Source: Candidatus Woesearchaeota archaeon CG10_big_fil_rev_8_21_14_0_10_45_16
GTDB lineage: Archaea; Nanobdellota; Nanobdellia; Woesearchaeales; GW2011-AR9
Direction of reading: 5' to 3'
Assembly (NCBI GenBank): GCA_002762785.1
Contig: PCXY01000004.1
Coordinates: 186,001 to 250,000 of the forward strand
DNA length: 64,000 nt
Shown: piece after piece, positions 46,101-53,466 of the stretch
How the letters are laid out: each line of letters opens with the position of its first letter
Position numbering within the stretch: position 1 is the first letter of the stretch
Notes under the pieces: model-generated
Told to the model about the DNA's origin: nothing
The model's database searches: none
Seen by the model: the letters and a program-made list of their open reading frames with translations, nothing else
Translations under genes and position numbers: made by a program

Positions 46101-46596
46101 TGATCTCTTCGATGACTTTCCTTCTCTCGAGGGGACTCATGGTGACGAAACGGGTGATGTCTCCTTGGAGGATGATATTGTAACCATCAGGGTTGATCTT
46201 GGCATGAGAAAGCAGGTCTAAGATCTCGGTCCTGGTTATCTTCTTGCCGTTTACACGGTAGGCGCTGCCACCGTCTTTTTTGATGGTCCTGGAGACGACC
46301 ACTTCTTTCTCTTCAAGAGGAAAGATCTTATTTTCGTTAGAAAAAGCGATCTCGACGGTCCCTTGGTCAGCAGGTTTCTTGCTCTTACCACCGTTAAAGA
46401 TAAGGTTAGAGGCTTTTTCCGCTCTCATAGACTTAGCGGAGAGCTTTCCCAGCACGAAACACAGTGAATCTCCTATGTTGCTCTTGCCAGAACCGTTGGC
46501 TCCCAGGATACAATTGAATTCTCCCTCGAAGGGGATATCTGTCTTGTGGGCAAAGCTCTTAAAACCATGAATAGTGATCCGGTTGATTCTCGTCAT
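43108..46596 (-). CDS. smc: Chromosome segregation ATPase SMC
   Basis: SMC is the core of the chromosome-condensing complex. The 1162 residues show Walker A GANGSGKSN near residue 33, two long coiled coils, a hinge (about 505-660, FSGVHGTIAELGKV, AAGGRMQHIVVDD), signature LSGGEKTLTALSF and Walker B FYILDEIDAALD at the C-terminus. ScpA/ScpB partners are not next to it. A TATA-like box (about 46640-46650) precedes it. Confidence 0.96.
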   Translation of the reverse strand: MTRINRITIHGFKSFAHKTDIPFEGEFNCILGANGSGKSNIGDSLCFVLGKLSAKSMRAEKASNLIFNGGKSKKPADQGTVEIAFSNENKIFPLEEKEVVVSRTIKKDGGSAYRVNGKKITRTEILDLLSHAKINPDGYNIILQGDITRFVTMSPLERRKVIEEISDVSLYEEKKHKANLELTKVEEKLNNADIILKERKTYLKELQKDRDQALKFKELRDKIDSNKATYIHLQITEKQKDNEKLDVEIKKHQEKIDHSENQIKELKEKVESIKTEINRINAEIEQKGEKEQVKVHRDLEELKVTIAKEKTRVSTLKDEINKIKLRKDQFRQELKDLEQKFSSYNQKEKDLTQEMTKKQKELSVLEESIAQFKKKNKIDSSQELDQQMEEKDKVIEQKQEEIQKVRQAQQELLREKDKIEFQLESIDERIRKVKEVSKENQEQIKQLQKIKNDFKAATLKLNKCLDNDSSFASQIANARRKLVDAQEQHAKAQAKTLSRQASLANNQAVRNIIENKKRFSGVHGTIAELGKVQKKYSAALETAAGGRMQHIVVDDDKTAASCIKYLQQNKLGSASFIPLNKIRYNDISSDDKKLLRENGVHDFALSVITFNPEFRKAFSYVFGNTLVVEDIETARKVGIGRIKMTTLDGSLAEASGVMRGGFQQKREGGFRESDSEELVEKLEAEVGELQSVIANLETKREGNQLEITSLRQMKGELEAEIIKLEKTLHLETGDLEATANFKKELEEKLKEVEKQLSGVQNSVSVINQDLAKVKSEKQILRSQVSELRNPRLMAQMSAFEESRQKLREDILRLEGDLKNSGSQVNQLLAPEKDKIIEIIKQHDKEETQFSEEIKKLSDSVGKKEEELKQKEKDSKEFYSKYKALFNEREKLGGEINKADNNIETLREKSRNSEREINLVSLKNAEIKAKLAGLQEEFIKYQNAHLLENKSIDELKKEIARFEVMLGQMSAVNMKALEIYEQIETEYNKLTDKRDSLSKEKTDVMTLMNEIETKKKDHFMKTFSSANEHFTRIFSSLFKKGKAFLQLDNPNNPFEDGLSIKVKISGNRYMDIKSLSGGEKTLTALSFIFAIQEYQPASFYILDEIDAALDKHNAETLAQLIRSYSKNAQYIVISHNDSLISEADTLFGVSMADGISKVTSLKI

Positions 46597-46705
46597 TGAA
46601 AAGTCCCTCGTAACATAGCCAAATGTTTTATTTATGGTTTATAAAGGTTGCTGTTTGTTAGTCTGCATTGGAGTCGCTTATTGATACTTTTAATCATCAA
46701 GAAAA

Positions 46706-46801
46706 AGTGCCAGACAGATCATGAGAACAGAAGTTTTACAACTCGAAGTTAACCAGCTGGTTTTTCTAAGCTAAACTTCACGTTTTCTCATCTATCTGGC
46801 T
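46706..46801 (-). ncRNA. Small structured RNA gene related to a tRNA-Gly intron
   Basis: On the minus strand a TATA-like TGCTTAAATAG (about 46820-46832) predicts a start at the base of a long hairpin: GCCAGA/TCTGGC (46795-46800 with 46709-46714), AGAT/ATCT, GAGAA/TTCTC, then GAAGTTT/AAACTTC (46730-46736 with 46773-46779). Inside are a short hairpin (46740-46750) and a 12-bp palindrome AACCAGCTGGTT. The end is followed by ACTTTTTC, a terminator-like T tract. Bases 46750-46776 are identical to a segment of the tRNA-Gly(TCC) intron. There is no ORF. RNA class unknown. Confidence 0.65.
46750..46776. repeat. 27-bp repeat, copy 1 (small RNA gene)
   Basis: Identical to 47780-47806. It contains the palindrome AACCAGCTGGTT followed by TTTCTAAGCTAAAC. 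Confidence 0.95.
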
Positions 46802-46881
46802 TGTTCCTGTGAGGAAGACTACTATTTAAGCATTTCTTACCACCAGAATAGAATGAATGGAGCTTAACAATATTTAAAAAG

Positions 46882-47661
46882 ATGGAATCTAAAAATGGAG
46901 AGATGAGATATCTCTTATTTGGGGCGGCCGGTCTGGTGGGGTTAGTCCTGGGTCCTTTGCAAGATAACCATGAACGACCACTTCATCTTGAGGAAGCCAT
47001 TCCGCTGCAGATTGTCCGGGCTGATTATCGTCACTTTGTTTCGCAAGTTGAGCCGGATCGATCTTTATATCTGGTTAAAGAAGAGCGAGGCAGGTGTTCT
47101 TACATTTCAGAATTTAGGAGGTCTAAAGATGGTTCTCCTAGTCTGGATGAGATCAGTTATGAGCAGCTTCATTCCTGGAGATGTGACGGTAATGGAAATA
47201 AGGTCCGTCTACAAGCTTGGCAGCGAGATAGTGGTGGACTGCCGGACTTGTTCCTTATCCGACGGGAGACCGATCATGGATCGTATCACGAGCGTAATGT
47301 CATGCTCATCTTGAGATATTCCGACCGTTTTGTCAAAGTCAAGACTCTTAATCCGGAGAAAGAGTATAACGGTCAGGCTTTGGCAGATGTTAGTCGGACA
47401 ACCAGGATCCGTCATCATCGTGCTGAGTATGAAGATTTTTCTGATCTGGAGTTTGAAGATGTAGAAGTTTCTGGATGGCGGTCCTACCGTCCGGAGGTGT
47501 TTGGCCGATTTTTCATCTCTTTAGGTTTGGCGATGGAGGCGCAGGATGCGTTTGCTTCTGGCAGAAGGTTACCTTCTTATGAAGCGTTTAGGACCATTGA
47601 AGCAGCTGTCCTGCCAGCGATGGCCAAGATGCAGGATAGTGTTATCGCTGGTTTGGAATGA
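46882..47661 (+). CDS. Hypothetical exported or membrane-anchored protein
   Basis: The 259-residue protein has an N-terminal hydrophobic segment (YLLFGAAGLVGLVLG, about 10-24) and a polar domain rich in Arg, His and Asp. No family is recognised. It lies between the small RNA gene and the intron-containing tRNA-Gly that share a repeat, but on the opposite strand to both, so a functional link is not implied. Confidence 0.65.
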   Translation: MESKNGEMRYLLFGAAGLVGLVLGPLQDNHERPLHLEEAIPLQIVRADYRHFVSQVEPDRSLYLVKEERGRCSYISEFRRSKDGSPSLDEISYEQLHSWRCDGNGNKVRLQAWQRDSGGLPDLFLIRRETDHGSYHERNVMLILRYSDRFVKVKTLNPEKEYNGQALADVSRTTRIRHHRAEYEDFSDLEFEDVEVSGWRSYRPEVFGRFFISLGLAMEAQDAFASGRRLPSYEAFRTIEAAVLPAMAKMQDSVIAGLE

Positions 47662-47669
47662 GAAAGAAA

Positions 47670-47718
47670 TGCACCGGCCGGCAGACAAAAAGACTCTGCT
47701 TTTTGAGCCAGCCGTGCA
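47670..47718. terminator. Long interrupted hairpin between convergent CDS and tRNA-Gly
   Basis: TGCAC (47670-47674) pairs with GTGCA (47714-47718), GGC/GCC twice, then CAAAAAG (47686-47692) with CTTTTTG (47699-47705), with small bulges. Thirteen bases at its left edge (47669-47681) repeat the tRNA-Gly 3' end at 47732-47744. Position and T tract suit termination from both sides. Confidence 0.55.
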
Positions 47719-47732
47719 CTTACTGACGTTCA

Positions 47733-47890
47733 TGCACCGGCCGGGACTTTCGAGACAGGTTTTACGGTCCTCAGGGGACTAACCAGCTGGTTTTTCTAAG
47801 CTAAACCTTTTCTTTCGAACCCGGACAACCGGCTCTCATCTTCCTTGCGGAAATGGAAGGCCGGGATACTAGCCGTTATACTACCGGTGC
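47733..47890 (-). tRNA. tRNA-Gly (anticodon TCC) with two introns
   Basis: Acceptor GCACCGG (47890-47884) pairs with CCGGTGC (47740-47734). Anticodon stem CCGGC (47864-47860) pairs with GCCGG (47833-47829); anticodon TCC is 47857-47855. Intron 1, 47853-47835 (19 nt), is at 37/38. T stem CCGGG (47824-47820) pairs with CCCGG (47745-47741), but the loop holds an extra 67 nt (about 47813-47747): intron 2, at about 59/60. Intron 2 contains the 27-bp repeat and a fold like that of the small RNA at 46706-46801. CCA is not encoded. Mature length about 72. Confidence 0.92.
47780..47806. repeat. 27-bp repeat, copy 2 (tRNA-Gly intron)
   Basis: Identical to 46750-46776 and in the same orientation. Flanking sequence differs but keeps pairing: AGGTTT/AAACCT (47757-47762 with 47803-47808) and GGTCC/GGACT (47766-47770 with 47776-47780). 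Confidence 0.95.
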
Positions 47891-47989
47891 ACAAAGCAGA
47901 TGTGGTGACCCGTCATTTATTAAGGTTTTGGTGTTCGGAAATGACCGTCTTCCAAAACGTTTTTAAATCCATCTTCTCTTTATGATGAA

Positions 47990-48502
47990 ATGCCTGAAAT
48001 AAAGCAGCAGATGTGTCCCTTCTGCGGGGAAAAGAAAGCTCTTTTAAGAGAGGAAGATATAGAGATACCTTTCTTCGGACGGGCTTTTGTCTTTTCCCTG
48101 GAATGTGAAGCCTGCGGTACCCGGAAATCTGACGTGGAAGCGGCTGAACAGAAAGAACCTTGCCGCTACACACTGGAACTGGAATCAGAAGATGATCTTA
48201 ACATCAAAATCGTGAAATCCAGCGAAGCGACTGTCAAGATTCCGAGGATCGTCACCATCGAGTCAGGTCCTGCTTCTAATGGCTACGTCACCAATGTGGA
48301 AGGGTTACTAGAGAGAGTTAAAAAAGTAATCCAATCTACCATGGAAAGTGAAGACGATGAGTCCGCTAAGAAGAAAGCTAAGAACCTTCTGAAAAAGATC
48401 GCTAAAGCGTTAGTAGGAAGAGAAAAATTGAAGATCATCATCGAAGACCCTTCTGGCCATTCAGCCATCATCAGTGATAAGGCGCAGAAGAGTAAGCTTT
48501 AA
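47990..48502 (+). CDS. ZPR1 zinc-finger domain protein
   Basis: The 170-residue archaeal ZPR1 form has one zinc ribbon (CPFCGEKK ... CEACGTRKSD) and the following beta domain (RYTLELESEDDLNIKIVKSSEATVKIP; TIESGPASNGYVTNVEGLLER). In eukaryotes ZPR1 binds elongation factor 1A; the archaeal role is unclear. It overlaps the OapC-like gene tail to tail by 4 bases. Confidence 0.9.
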   Translation: MPEIKQQMCPFCGEKKALLREEDIEIPFFGRAFVFSLECEACGTRKSDVEAAEQKEPCRYTLELESEDDLNIKIVKSSEATVKIPRIVTIESGPASNGYVTNVEGLLERVKKVIQSTMESEDDESAKKKAKNLLKKIAKALVGREKLKIIIEDPSGHSAIISDKAQKSKL

Positions 48503-48873
48503 TCTTCTTTCTTGAAAGCCTGACCCAGGTCGATGATATACTTGCCTTCTTCCAGCTTGATTATCAACGGATCTTTCTTGAAGAGGTGAACGAGATCTAA
48601 TTCATATTTCCCTGGTTTCATGATACGGATGGCTTCCAAGTCCAGGACGACCGGCCTGTTTGGATCTTCATTTTTGATCTCCAGGATCTCCGTAACATCT
48701 TTTTCGATATTGAACTTGTCTTCTTCAGAAAGGGTACTGACTAGCTCTTTGCTGTCTTCAAGATGTTTCTTCTTGATGTAGAAGAACAATCTGGCTCCGC
48801 ATTGGCATCCCTGAAGAATTTCTTTGGCGCCGTCCGGGTAGAGCGTGTTGCAGCGAACACATTGATGTGGCAT
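48499..48873 (-). CDS. OapC-like zinc-ribbon protein (DUF2072 type)
   Basis: The 124-residue protein has an N-terminal zinc ribbon (CVRCNTLYPDG ... CQCGARLFFY) and a C-terminal VRIMKPGKYELDL-like beta domain (IRIMKPGKYELDLVHLFKKD). It matches the archaeal Zn-ribbon partner of the OapB protein and an Era-like GTPase. The three lie together here as GTPase-OapB-OapC, so they probably act as a unit, perhaps in ribosome or replication control. Confidence 0.75.
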   Translation of the reverse strand: MPHQCVRCNTLYPDGAKEILQGCQCGARLFFYIKKKHLEDSKELVSTLSEEDKFNIEKDVTEILEIKNEDPNRPVVLDLEAIRIMKPGKYELDLVHLFKKDPLIIKLEEGKYIIDLGQAFKKED

Positions 48874-48875
48874 CG

Positions 48876-49283
48876 TTATGATTTTTTCCGTGACGTTTTG
48901 CCACGGGAATTACGGTTGGCTTCTTTCGTGAACAGTTCAATCTTGTTAGGGTTCTGTTCAATCTTCTTGACAATATTGGCCGGACCGATGATGGTCAGTC
49001 CCTGCCTGTCTCCCAGCAAGACGCTGGCGAAAGCACCGCGCAGTTTCTGCACTGCATTTTGTTTATTTTTGTCTGGATAGATAACGCTTAATTCGATTCC
49101 TTTGAACTGCGGGGAAATCTCCTCCATGGTGATCTCGATAAGGTCAGCCTCTTCTTCTTTTTTGAGGCGGCCTTCCATGATGACGATCTTGTCTTCTTTG
49201 ACCACGTTAAGCAGCCTGCTGATCCTCTTGGCTGAGGAAAGGCTTTCGATCTCTTGGTATGGGATGAACTGAAATGTAACCAT
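48876..49283 (-). CDS. OapB-like protein (DUF2073 type)
   Basis: The 135-residue archaea-specific protein has the family features MEGRLKKEEEADLIEITMEEI, FKGIELSVIY and LLGDRQGLTIIGPANIVKKIEQNP, with a basic tail. It lies between the GTPase and the OapC-like gene (2-base gap). The biochemical role is not established. Confidence 0.75.
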   Translation of the reverse strand: MVTFQFIPYQEIESLSSAKRISRLLNVVKEDKIVIMEGRLKKEEEADLIEITMEEISPQFKGIELSVIYPDKNKQNAVQKLRGAFASVLLGDRQGLTIIGPANIVKKIEQNPNKIELFTKEANRNSRGKTSRKKS

Positions 49284-49338
49284 CTGTTATGGACCTCTTT
49301 ACGTTATCTGGGAAACTGTTTTTGTTTTTAAAGTTTGT

Positions 49339-49974
49339 CTATTTTACCAGCTTGAACAACTGCTCGTAAAAGTCTTCGATATTCTTGCCGTATTTGGCAG
49401 AGATGCCGACGACAGGATACTGGGGGAAAGCGTTCTTGATGACGTCGATGCTTGATTTCTTAAGATCAATCTTGTTGGCGGCGATCAGTACCGGGATGTT
49501 CCTTGCCTGAAGGTTGCCGATGATGGTGATGTTTACTTGAGAATAGGGGTCCATGGTGGCGTCAAGGACGACCACAACAGCTTCCATGTTGTCTAGCCAT
49601 TTGATGGAATCGATAACCCCTTTGGTGGCTTCTTTAGCTCTTTTCTTGGCATCTACTTTCTTGATGCCTCTCTTGATGAAATCTTCATAATCGATCTTAG
49701 TAGCTATCCCTGGCGTGTCGACCAGCGAGAACGTCAGCTCTTTCCCTTTCTTATTTTTGATATTGATCTGCTCTTTGATCTTGATCTCTCTGGTCTCGTG
49801 AGCAATATGTGATACAGAAGACATCTCTTCGCCCAGCCAGTCTTGGCAGACGCGGTTGGCTAAAGTAGACTTACCACCGTTTGGCGGCCCATAAAGACCT
49901 AGCTTGATGTGGCCTCTCCGCGCAAACGGATTGAACTTGAATTTCTGTAGAAGATTTTTCAAAAATACCTTCAC
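49339..49974 (-). CDS. Era-like small GTP-binding protein
   Basis: GTPase motifs: G1 GPPNGGKST, G3 DTPG, G4 NKID and G5 GISAKYG. A basic N-terminus (FLKNLLQKFKFNPFARRG) precedes G1. I place the start at GTG 49974, which has GAGGGGTG as Shine-Dalgarno. The frame stays open to 50250, but those 92 codons have an odd composition (many Cys, His, Ser, Gln) and no domain, and the DNA there folds into hairpins. Confidence 0.82.
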   Translation of the reverse strand: MKVFLKNLLQKFKFNPFARRGHIKLGLYGPPNGGKSTLANRVCQDWLGEEMSSVSHIAHETREIKIKEQINIKNKKGKELTFSLVDTPGIATKIDYEDFIKRGIKKVDAKKRAKEATKGVIDSIKWLDNMEAVVVVLDATMDPYSQVNITIIGNLQARNIPVLIAANKIDLKKSSIDVIKNAFPQYPVVGISAKYGKNIEDFYEQLFKLVK

Positions 49975-50250
49975 TTTTGCACCCCTCTTGCTGTAAGCAG
50001 ATGAATGAAGCTTGTTATTAAGCTTTTTGGTGCTGGAAGATGAATTTTGTCTTTTAAAGCTGAAAATCAGCTCATGGGTGGAACAGTTTTGTGGAAAATG
50101 AAAAGTCACCGTCTCTGTACGAGCAGCATCACCAATTTGTGACTGCAGTTTGCGACAGGGGGTTTGCCACATTTGGGGATGTCGTATTCCAATCACTTCA
50201 GCAAAAGAGCGAGTTGCCCGTGATCCCTCGAAGAGATTTTCCAGAGCCAT
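49975..50250 (-). ncRNA. Structured leader or non-coding RNA upstream of the GTPase gene
   Basis: A TATA-like CTTATAAATATT (about 50260-50271) predicts a minus-strand start near 50240, some 265 bases before the GTPase GTG. Hairpins seen on that strand: AGCTGA-TTT-TCAGCT (about 50056-50072), AAGCTT-AATAAC-AAGCTT (about 50008-50025) and GCAG-TCAC/GTGA-CTGC (about 50122-50147). The region also reads as an open frame continuous with the GTPase, so a long N-terminal extension is the alternative. It does not show recognisable RNase P RNA core motifs. Confidence 0.4.
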
Positions 50251-50258
50251 ACGAAACA

Positions 50259-50272
50259 GAATATTTATAAGT
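50259..50272. promoter_or_regulatory. Shared TATA-like element between divergent genes
   Basis: The A/T-rich ATATTTATAAG reads as a TATA box on both strands. It lies about 26 bases before the predicted starts of the GTPase leader (minus) and of the gene at 50297 (plus). Confidence 0.45.
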
Positions 50273-50296
50273 CTCTCTCGGTTTATTTGAAACAGG

Positions 50297-50809
50297 ATGA
50301 GCGATAGGCATTTAGTAGTGGACCACCTGAAATTCAGCTATGAAGGGCTGTTTAACTCTGCCGAATTATATAATCTGATCGCTACCTGGTTCTATGAAAA
50401 GACTTGGGATTGGTATGAGAAGATTAACCAAGAGCAGGTTACTTTGCAGGGGAAACAGATCCGGATTGTCCTGGAGCCTTGGAAAAGCGTCTCTGATTAT
50501 CATAAGATCACCATGAAGATCCACCTGCAGATGATCGATGTCAAAGAGGTAGAAGTTGAGCATGAAGGGAAGAAGCTTCATCTTAACCATGGCGTAGTCA
50601 GAATCGTCTTTGACGGTTTCGTGGTCAGCGACAGGAAAGGTCGTTGGAACGGTTCGCCGTTCAAGTGGTTTGTGGCTTTTATGGCTGAAAAATACTTTTT
50701 TAAAGAGCATTACCATAAGTTTGAGGTCTGGATCAAATCGGATCTGGACGACCTCTACAACAAGATCAAGAATTACCTCAACGTGTATAAATACACTTAT
50801 CAACGATGA
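50297..50809 (+). CDS. Hypothetical protein, first of a paralogous pair
   Basis: The 170-residue soluble, aromatic-rich protein shares layout with the next gene: FSYEGLFNSAELYNLIATWFYEKTWDWYEK resembles LHYRGIFRSDEIFSIINRALEQKGYEKQEK in the neighbour, and IVFDGFVVSDRKGRWNGSPF resembles VVFDSWLLTDYHYRWNMKPL. Both end in a long helix. I know no function. The stop overlaps the next start (ATGA). Confidence 0.7.
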   Translation: MSDRHLVVDHLKFSYEGLFNSAELYNLIATWFYEKTWDWYEKINQEQVTLQGKQIRIVLEPWKSVSDYHKITMKIHLQMIDVKEVEVEHEGKKLHLNHGVVRIVFDGFVVSDRKGRWNGSPFKWFVAFMAEKYFFKEHYHKFEVWIKSDLDDLYNKIKNYLNVYKYTYQR

Positions 50810-51402
50810 TCGGGCAACACCATTACGAACAGAACCTGCTGGTGAACGGCAAGACTTTGCATTACAGAGGGATATTCCGTTCTGATGAGATCTTTTCCAT
50901 AATAAACCGGGCTTTGGAACAGAAGGGGTATGAGAAACAGGAGAAGCGGACCGAGGAACTGGTGACTGAAGAGGGGAAAAGAAGCTACATCGAACTGCGT
51001 CCGTCCAAGAAGAAGACTAATTATGCTATCCTGATGATCAAGATCAAAGTCACCATGGATAACATGACGGAAGTGGTTGAGGAGCTGAAGGGGCAGAAAC
51101 GAAAGTTTGACCAGGGCAACCTGACTGTCGTTTTTGATTCCTGGCTGCTGACAGATTATCATTACCGCTGGAACATGAAACCGCTGGTCTATTTTATAAA
51201 AGGGGTCATCAATAAGTATGTCTATCGGTTCCCTTTAGAAGCCAGTTTTCCGGGTGAGCTGGTGGGAGACACCGCTTACATCTACGCGCAGATCAAGAAG
51301 CTGCTTGATTCTTATAAGTTTGAATCCGGCAAGGTCGCGCAGGAGAAAGACGTCATGAAGATGGTAGCTGAAGAGATAGAGAGTGGGATGAGGGGGTCTT
51401 AG
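50806..51402 (+). CDS. Hypothetical protein, second of a paralogous pair
   Basis: The 198-residue paralogue of the preceding protein has the same strand-helix order and an extra charged C-terminal helix (AQEKDVMKMVAEEIESGMRG). Translational coupling with its relative suggests that the two form a heteromer. No catalytic motif is visible. Confidence 0.7.
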   Translation: MIGQHHYEQNLLVNGKTLHYRGIFRSDEIFSIINRALEQKGYEKQEKRTEELVTEEGKRSYIELRPSKKKTNYAILMIKIKVTMDNMTEVVEELKGQKRKFDQGNLTVVFDSWLLTDYHYRWNMKPLVYFIKGVINKYVYRFPLEASFPGELVGDTAYIYAQIKKLLDSYKFESGKVAQEKDVMKMVAEEIESGMRGS

Positions 51403-51427
51403 TTTTTTCTGATTTTTCTGGTATTGA

Positions 51428-52429
51428 TTATCTTAGATGATCCTGCAACCTAACATTCTGATAGCTAACTTTTCCGTCACGGACCGTTAAGATTCCTGTT
51501 TGTCCTGAATCAAGTTGGCCGGTGTTCCAATATAACTCATTGACTAGAGTTCCTTCCTGGACAGGTCTAACCAGTCTGTCATGCGCGTTATGTCCACTTT
51601 CGTGGAAATGGCCGCTGACAGCTTTTGTAATCCCTAATTCTGCGTATAGATCTCTTAGATCCTCATTCCCTCGGTTCTCGACTTTAAATGTTAATCCATC
51701 AGCAGCGGCAATACGCCTCATCTGACTTTCGGAAACATCTCCGTGCTGTTGTCTTATCATCGCTTCTGCGACAACTCCGGGAAATAAACTGCCATCAGCC
51801 CTCTCTGCAAAATAAGCCATATCGACAGCTCCTTCAAGCACATCAAACCTTCGTGGAACGTGGCAGATAACTATGGTTTTTTCAGCTTCGTTGACGAGAC
51901 TTCTCAAATCATCCATGTTTGAGTATCGTAAGAAGCCTTGGAACCTTTTCTCTCCTACCAATATTTGATGGATTATTTCACGATAGTGCAGCAATTCTCT
52001 TTCTACTGGGAGATACAGGCCGGAAGAGAGTTTTCCATCGTTCCCGAACTGATATTCGCCTCGCATGGTAAAATCTGATCCTGGTAGGAATACTAAATGG
52101 TGATCTCTCGCTTCAACTTTAGGAACATCAAAAGCGCTGATTATGTTTGAGTATCTGCTCTTGAAATGGTCTAAAACCGGCTGAAACGCACCGACTGTTT
52201 CGTGGCTTCCTGGTTGTACATGCGCCTCTAAGCCACTTTTACCGACGGCGTCTAGGATAACAGCAACATAAGCCTGACTTGCTTCTAAAGTTCTCTGATG
52301 CTCGCCAATATCACCGTTTAAGAGAAGTTTCTGGGCCCCTAATCCTTTTAGAACATCTATCGTGGCCGGAACAATCCTTGGATCACGATGTACATCGGAG
52401 ATTATACCATATTTTGTTTCGTTAACCAT
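51428..52429 (-). CDS. Calcineurin-like metallophosphoesterase
   Basis: Metal-binding motifs in order: SDVHRD (Asp12, His14), NGDIGEH (about residue 40), GSHE in place of GNHE (about 75), ICHVPRRFD (about 195) and GHFHESGHN (about 275). At 333 residues it has a sizeable insert between the third and fourth motifs. The Ser for Asn change in GNHE may alter activity. Substrate unknown. Confidence 0.85.
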   Translation of the reverse strand: MVNETKYGIISDVHRDPRIVPATIDVLKGLGAQKLLLNGDIGEHQRTLEASQAYVAVILDAVGKSGLEAHVQPGSHETVGAFQPVLDHFKSRYSNIISAFDVPKVEARDHHLVFLPGSDFTMRGEYQFGNDGKLSSGLYLPVERELLHYREIIHQILVGEKRFQGFLRYSNMDDLRSLVNEAEKTIVICHVPRRFDVLEGAVDMAYFAERADGSLFPGVVAEAMIRQQHGDVSESQMRRIAAADGLTFKVENRGNEDLRDLYAELGITKAVSGHFHESGHNAHDRLVRPVQEGTLVNELYWNTGQLDSGQTGILTVRDGKVSYQNVRLQDHLR

Positions 52430-52494
52430 CTAAAAAAGAAATAATCAGGCATATTTATAAAAGTTTCTTAAAAATTGTCACTATCCAGTGGGGC

Positions 52495-53319
52495 CTAATG
52501 GTGCTTGCCTTTCTTATCTTTCTCCATGGGCTTATACCCGAACTGTTGGATATCTCCACCTTGGAGAAGAGCGCCATAATGGCTTATCTGGTCGGAAATC
52601 CCTAATGTGATCAGTGGCTTTTCGTTCTTGAAGCCTCTTTCTCTGAAAGCCGCCGATACATGGTCAGCTAAATCAATCCTGTCTTCTTCAGAGACTAGAC
52701 CGCTGATCGCTTTATTTGTAAGATGAGCGGCATAACTTTCTCTTACTTGCTCTGAAATTCCTCTTAGATAACCGACGACATCGATCTTTTTCTTTCCTTT
52801 AAGGCCTTTGATATGCTCTTCGCTTAACAGGTTGATCGGATTACCTTCTCTATCACGGGCATATCTTGACATCAGCGCTCCTTTGAACTTTCGCACTTCT
52901 TCTTTGCTTATTTCTCCAATGTCATGATGGCTCATCAGTTCTTTGTACGAATCACCCATGGCCTGGTCTAAGAACGTATCCGTGTATTTTTCAAGAATCT
53001 CAGTAAGTTTGTCTTCGTCTTTGATCTTATCTCCATCTTGAAAATTCGCGCTGAGAACTTTTTCCGCTTCGTTAAAAGCTCCTGGATAATTGTGCATGTC
53101 TGACCCTTTTCCGAAAAGTGTATAATGGGCGTGATGAGCTAATTGTTTGCCATGGATATTTTCGGGATCAAAGAACTCTTCCATCTTTTGGATCCTTTCT
53201 GTAAAAGGTTTGCCTGTGCTGTGATGGTGGCTTTGATAATGATTTACGATATCATCTACCGAGAAACTGCCTTTTTTCTTTTTCTTAGGCGAAGAACCGC
53301 CGTGACCGCCGCTACTCAT
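52495..53319 (-). CDS. Hypothetical helical protein with Gly/His/Lys-rich N-terminus
   Basis: I place the start at ATG 53319 (MSSGGHGGSSPKKKKKG), 25-30 bases after a TATA-like GTTTAAATAG. The open frame extends to 53430 but would add a hydrophobic stretch across the promoter. The 274-residue product is soluble and mostly helical, with an HHDIGEISKEEVRKFKGAL segment. No family recognised. Confidence 0.65.
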   Translation of the reverse strand: MSSGGHGGSSPKKKKKGSFSVDDIVNHYQSHHHSTGKPFTERIQKMEEFFDPENIHGKQLAHHAHYTLFGKGSDMHNYPGAFNEAEKVLSANFQDGDKIKDEDKLTEILEKYTDTFLDQAMGDSYKELMSHHDIGEISKEEVRKFKGALMSRYARDREGNPINLLSEEHIKGLKGKKKIDVVGYLRGISEQVRESYAAHLTNKAISGLVSEEDRIDLADHVSAAFRERGFKNEKPLITLGISDQISHYGALLQGGDIQQFGYKPMEKDKKGKHH

Positions 53320-53466
53320 AACCCCAAAGAAGAAATTAGCCCTATTTAAACATTTCCTTTCTCCATTGAGTGACCAAAACGTCTCAGTGCAAATAGAAAC
53401 TATTATAAAGTATATAAAGAATATTCTCACTGCTTATATTTAAATATCACAGAGGGATAAAAACTC

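Noticed and set aside
49975-50250. RNase P RNA
   Set aside because: The conserved core segments (for example GGAAAGTCC) are not present on either strand.
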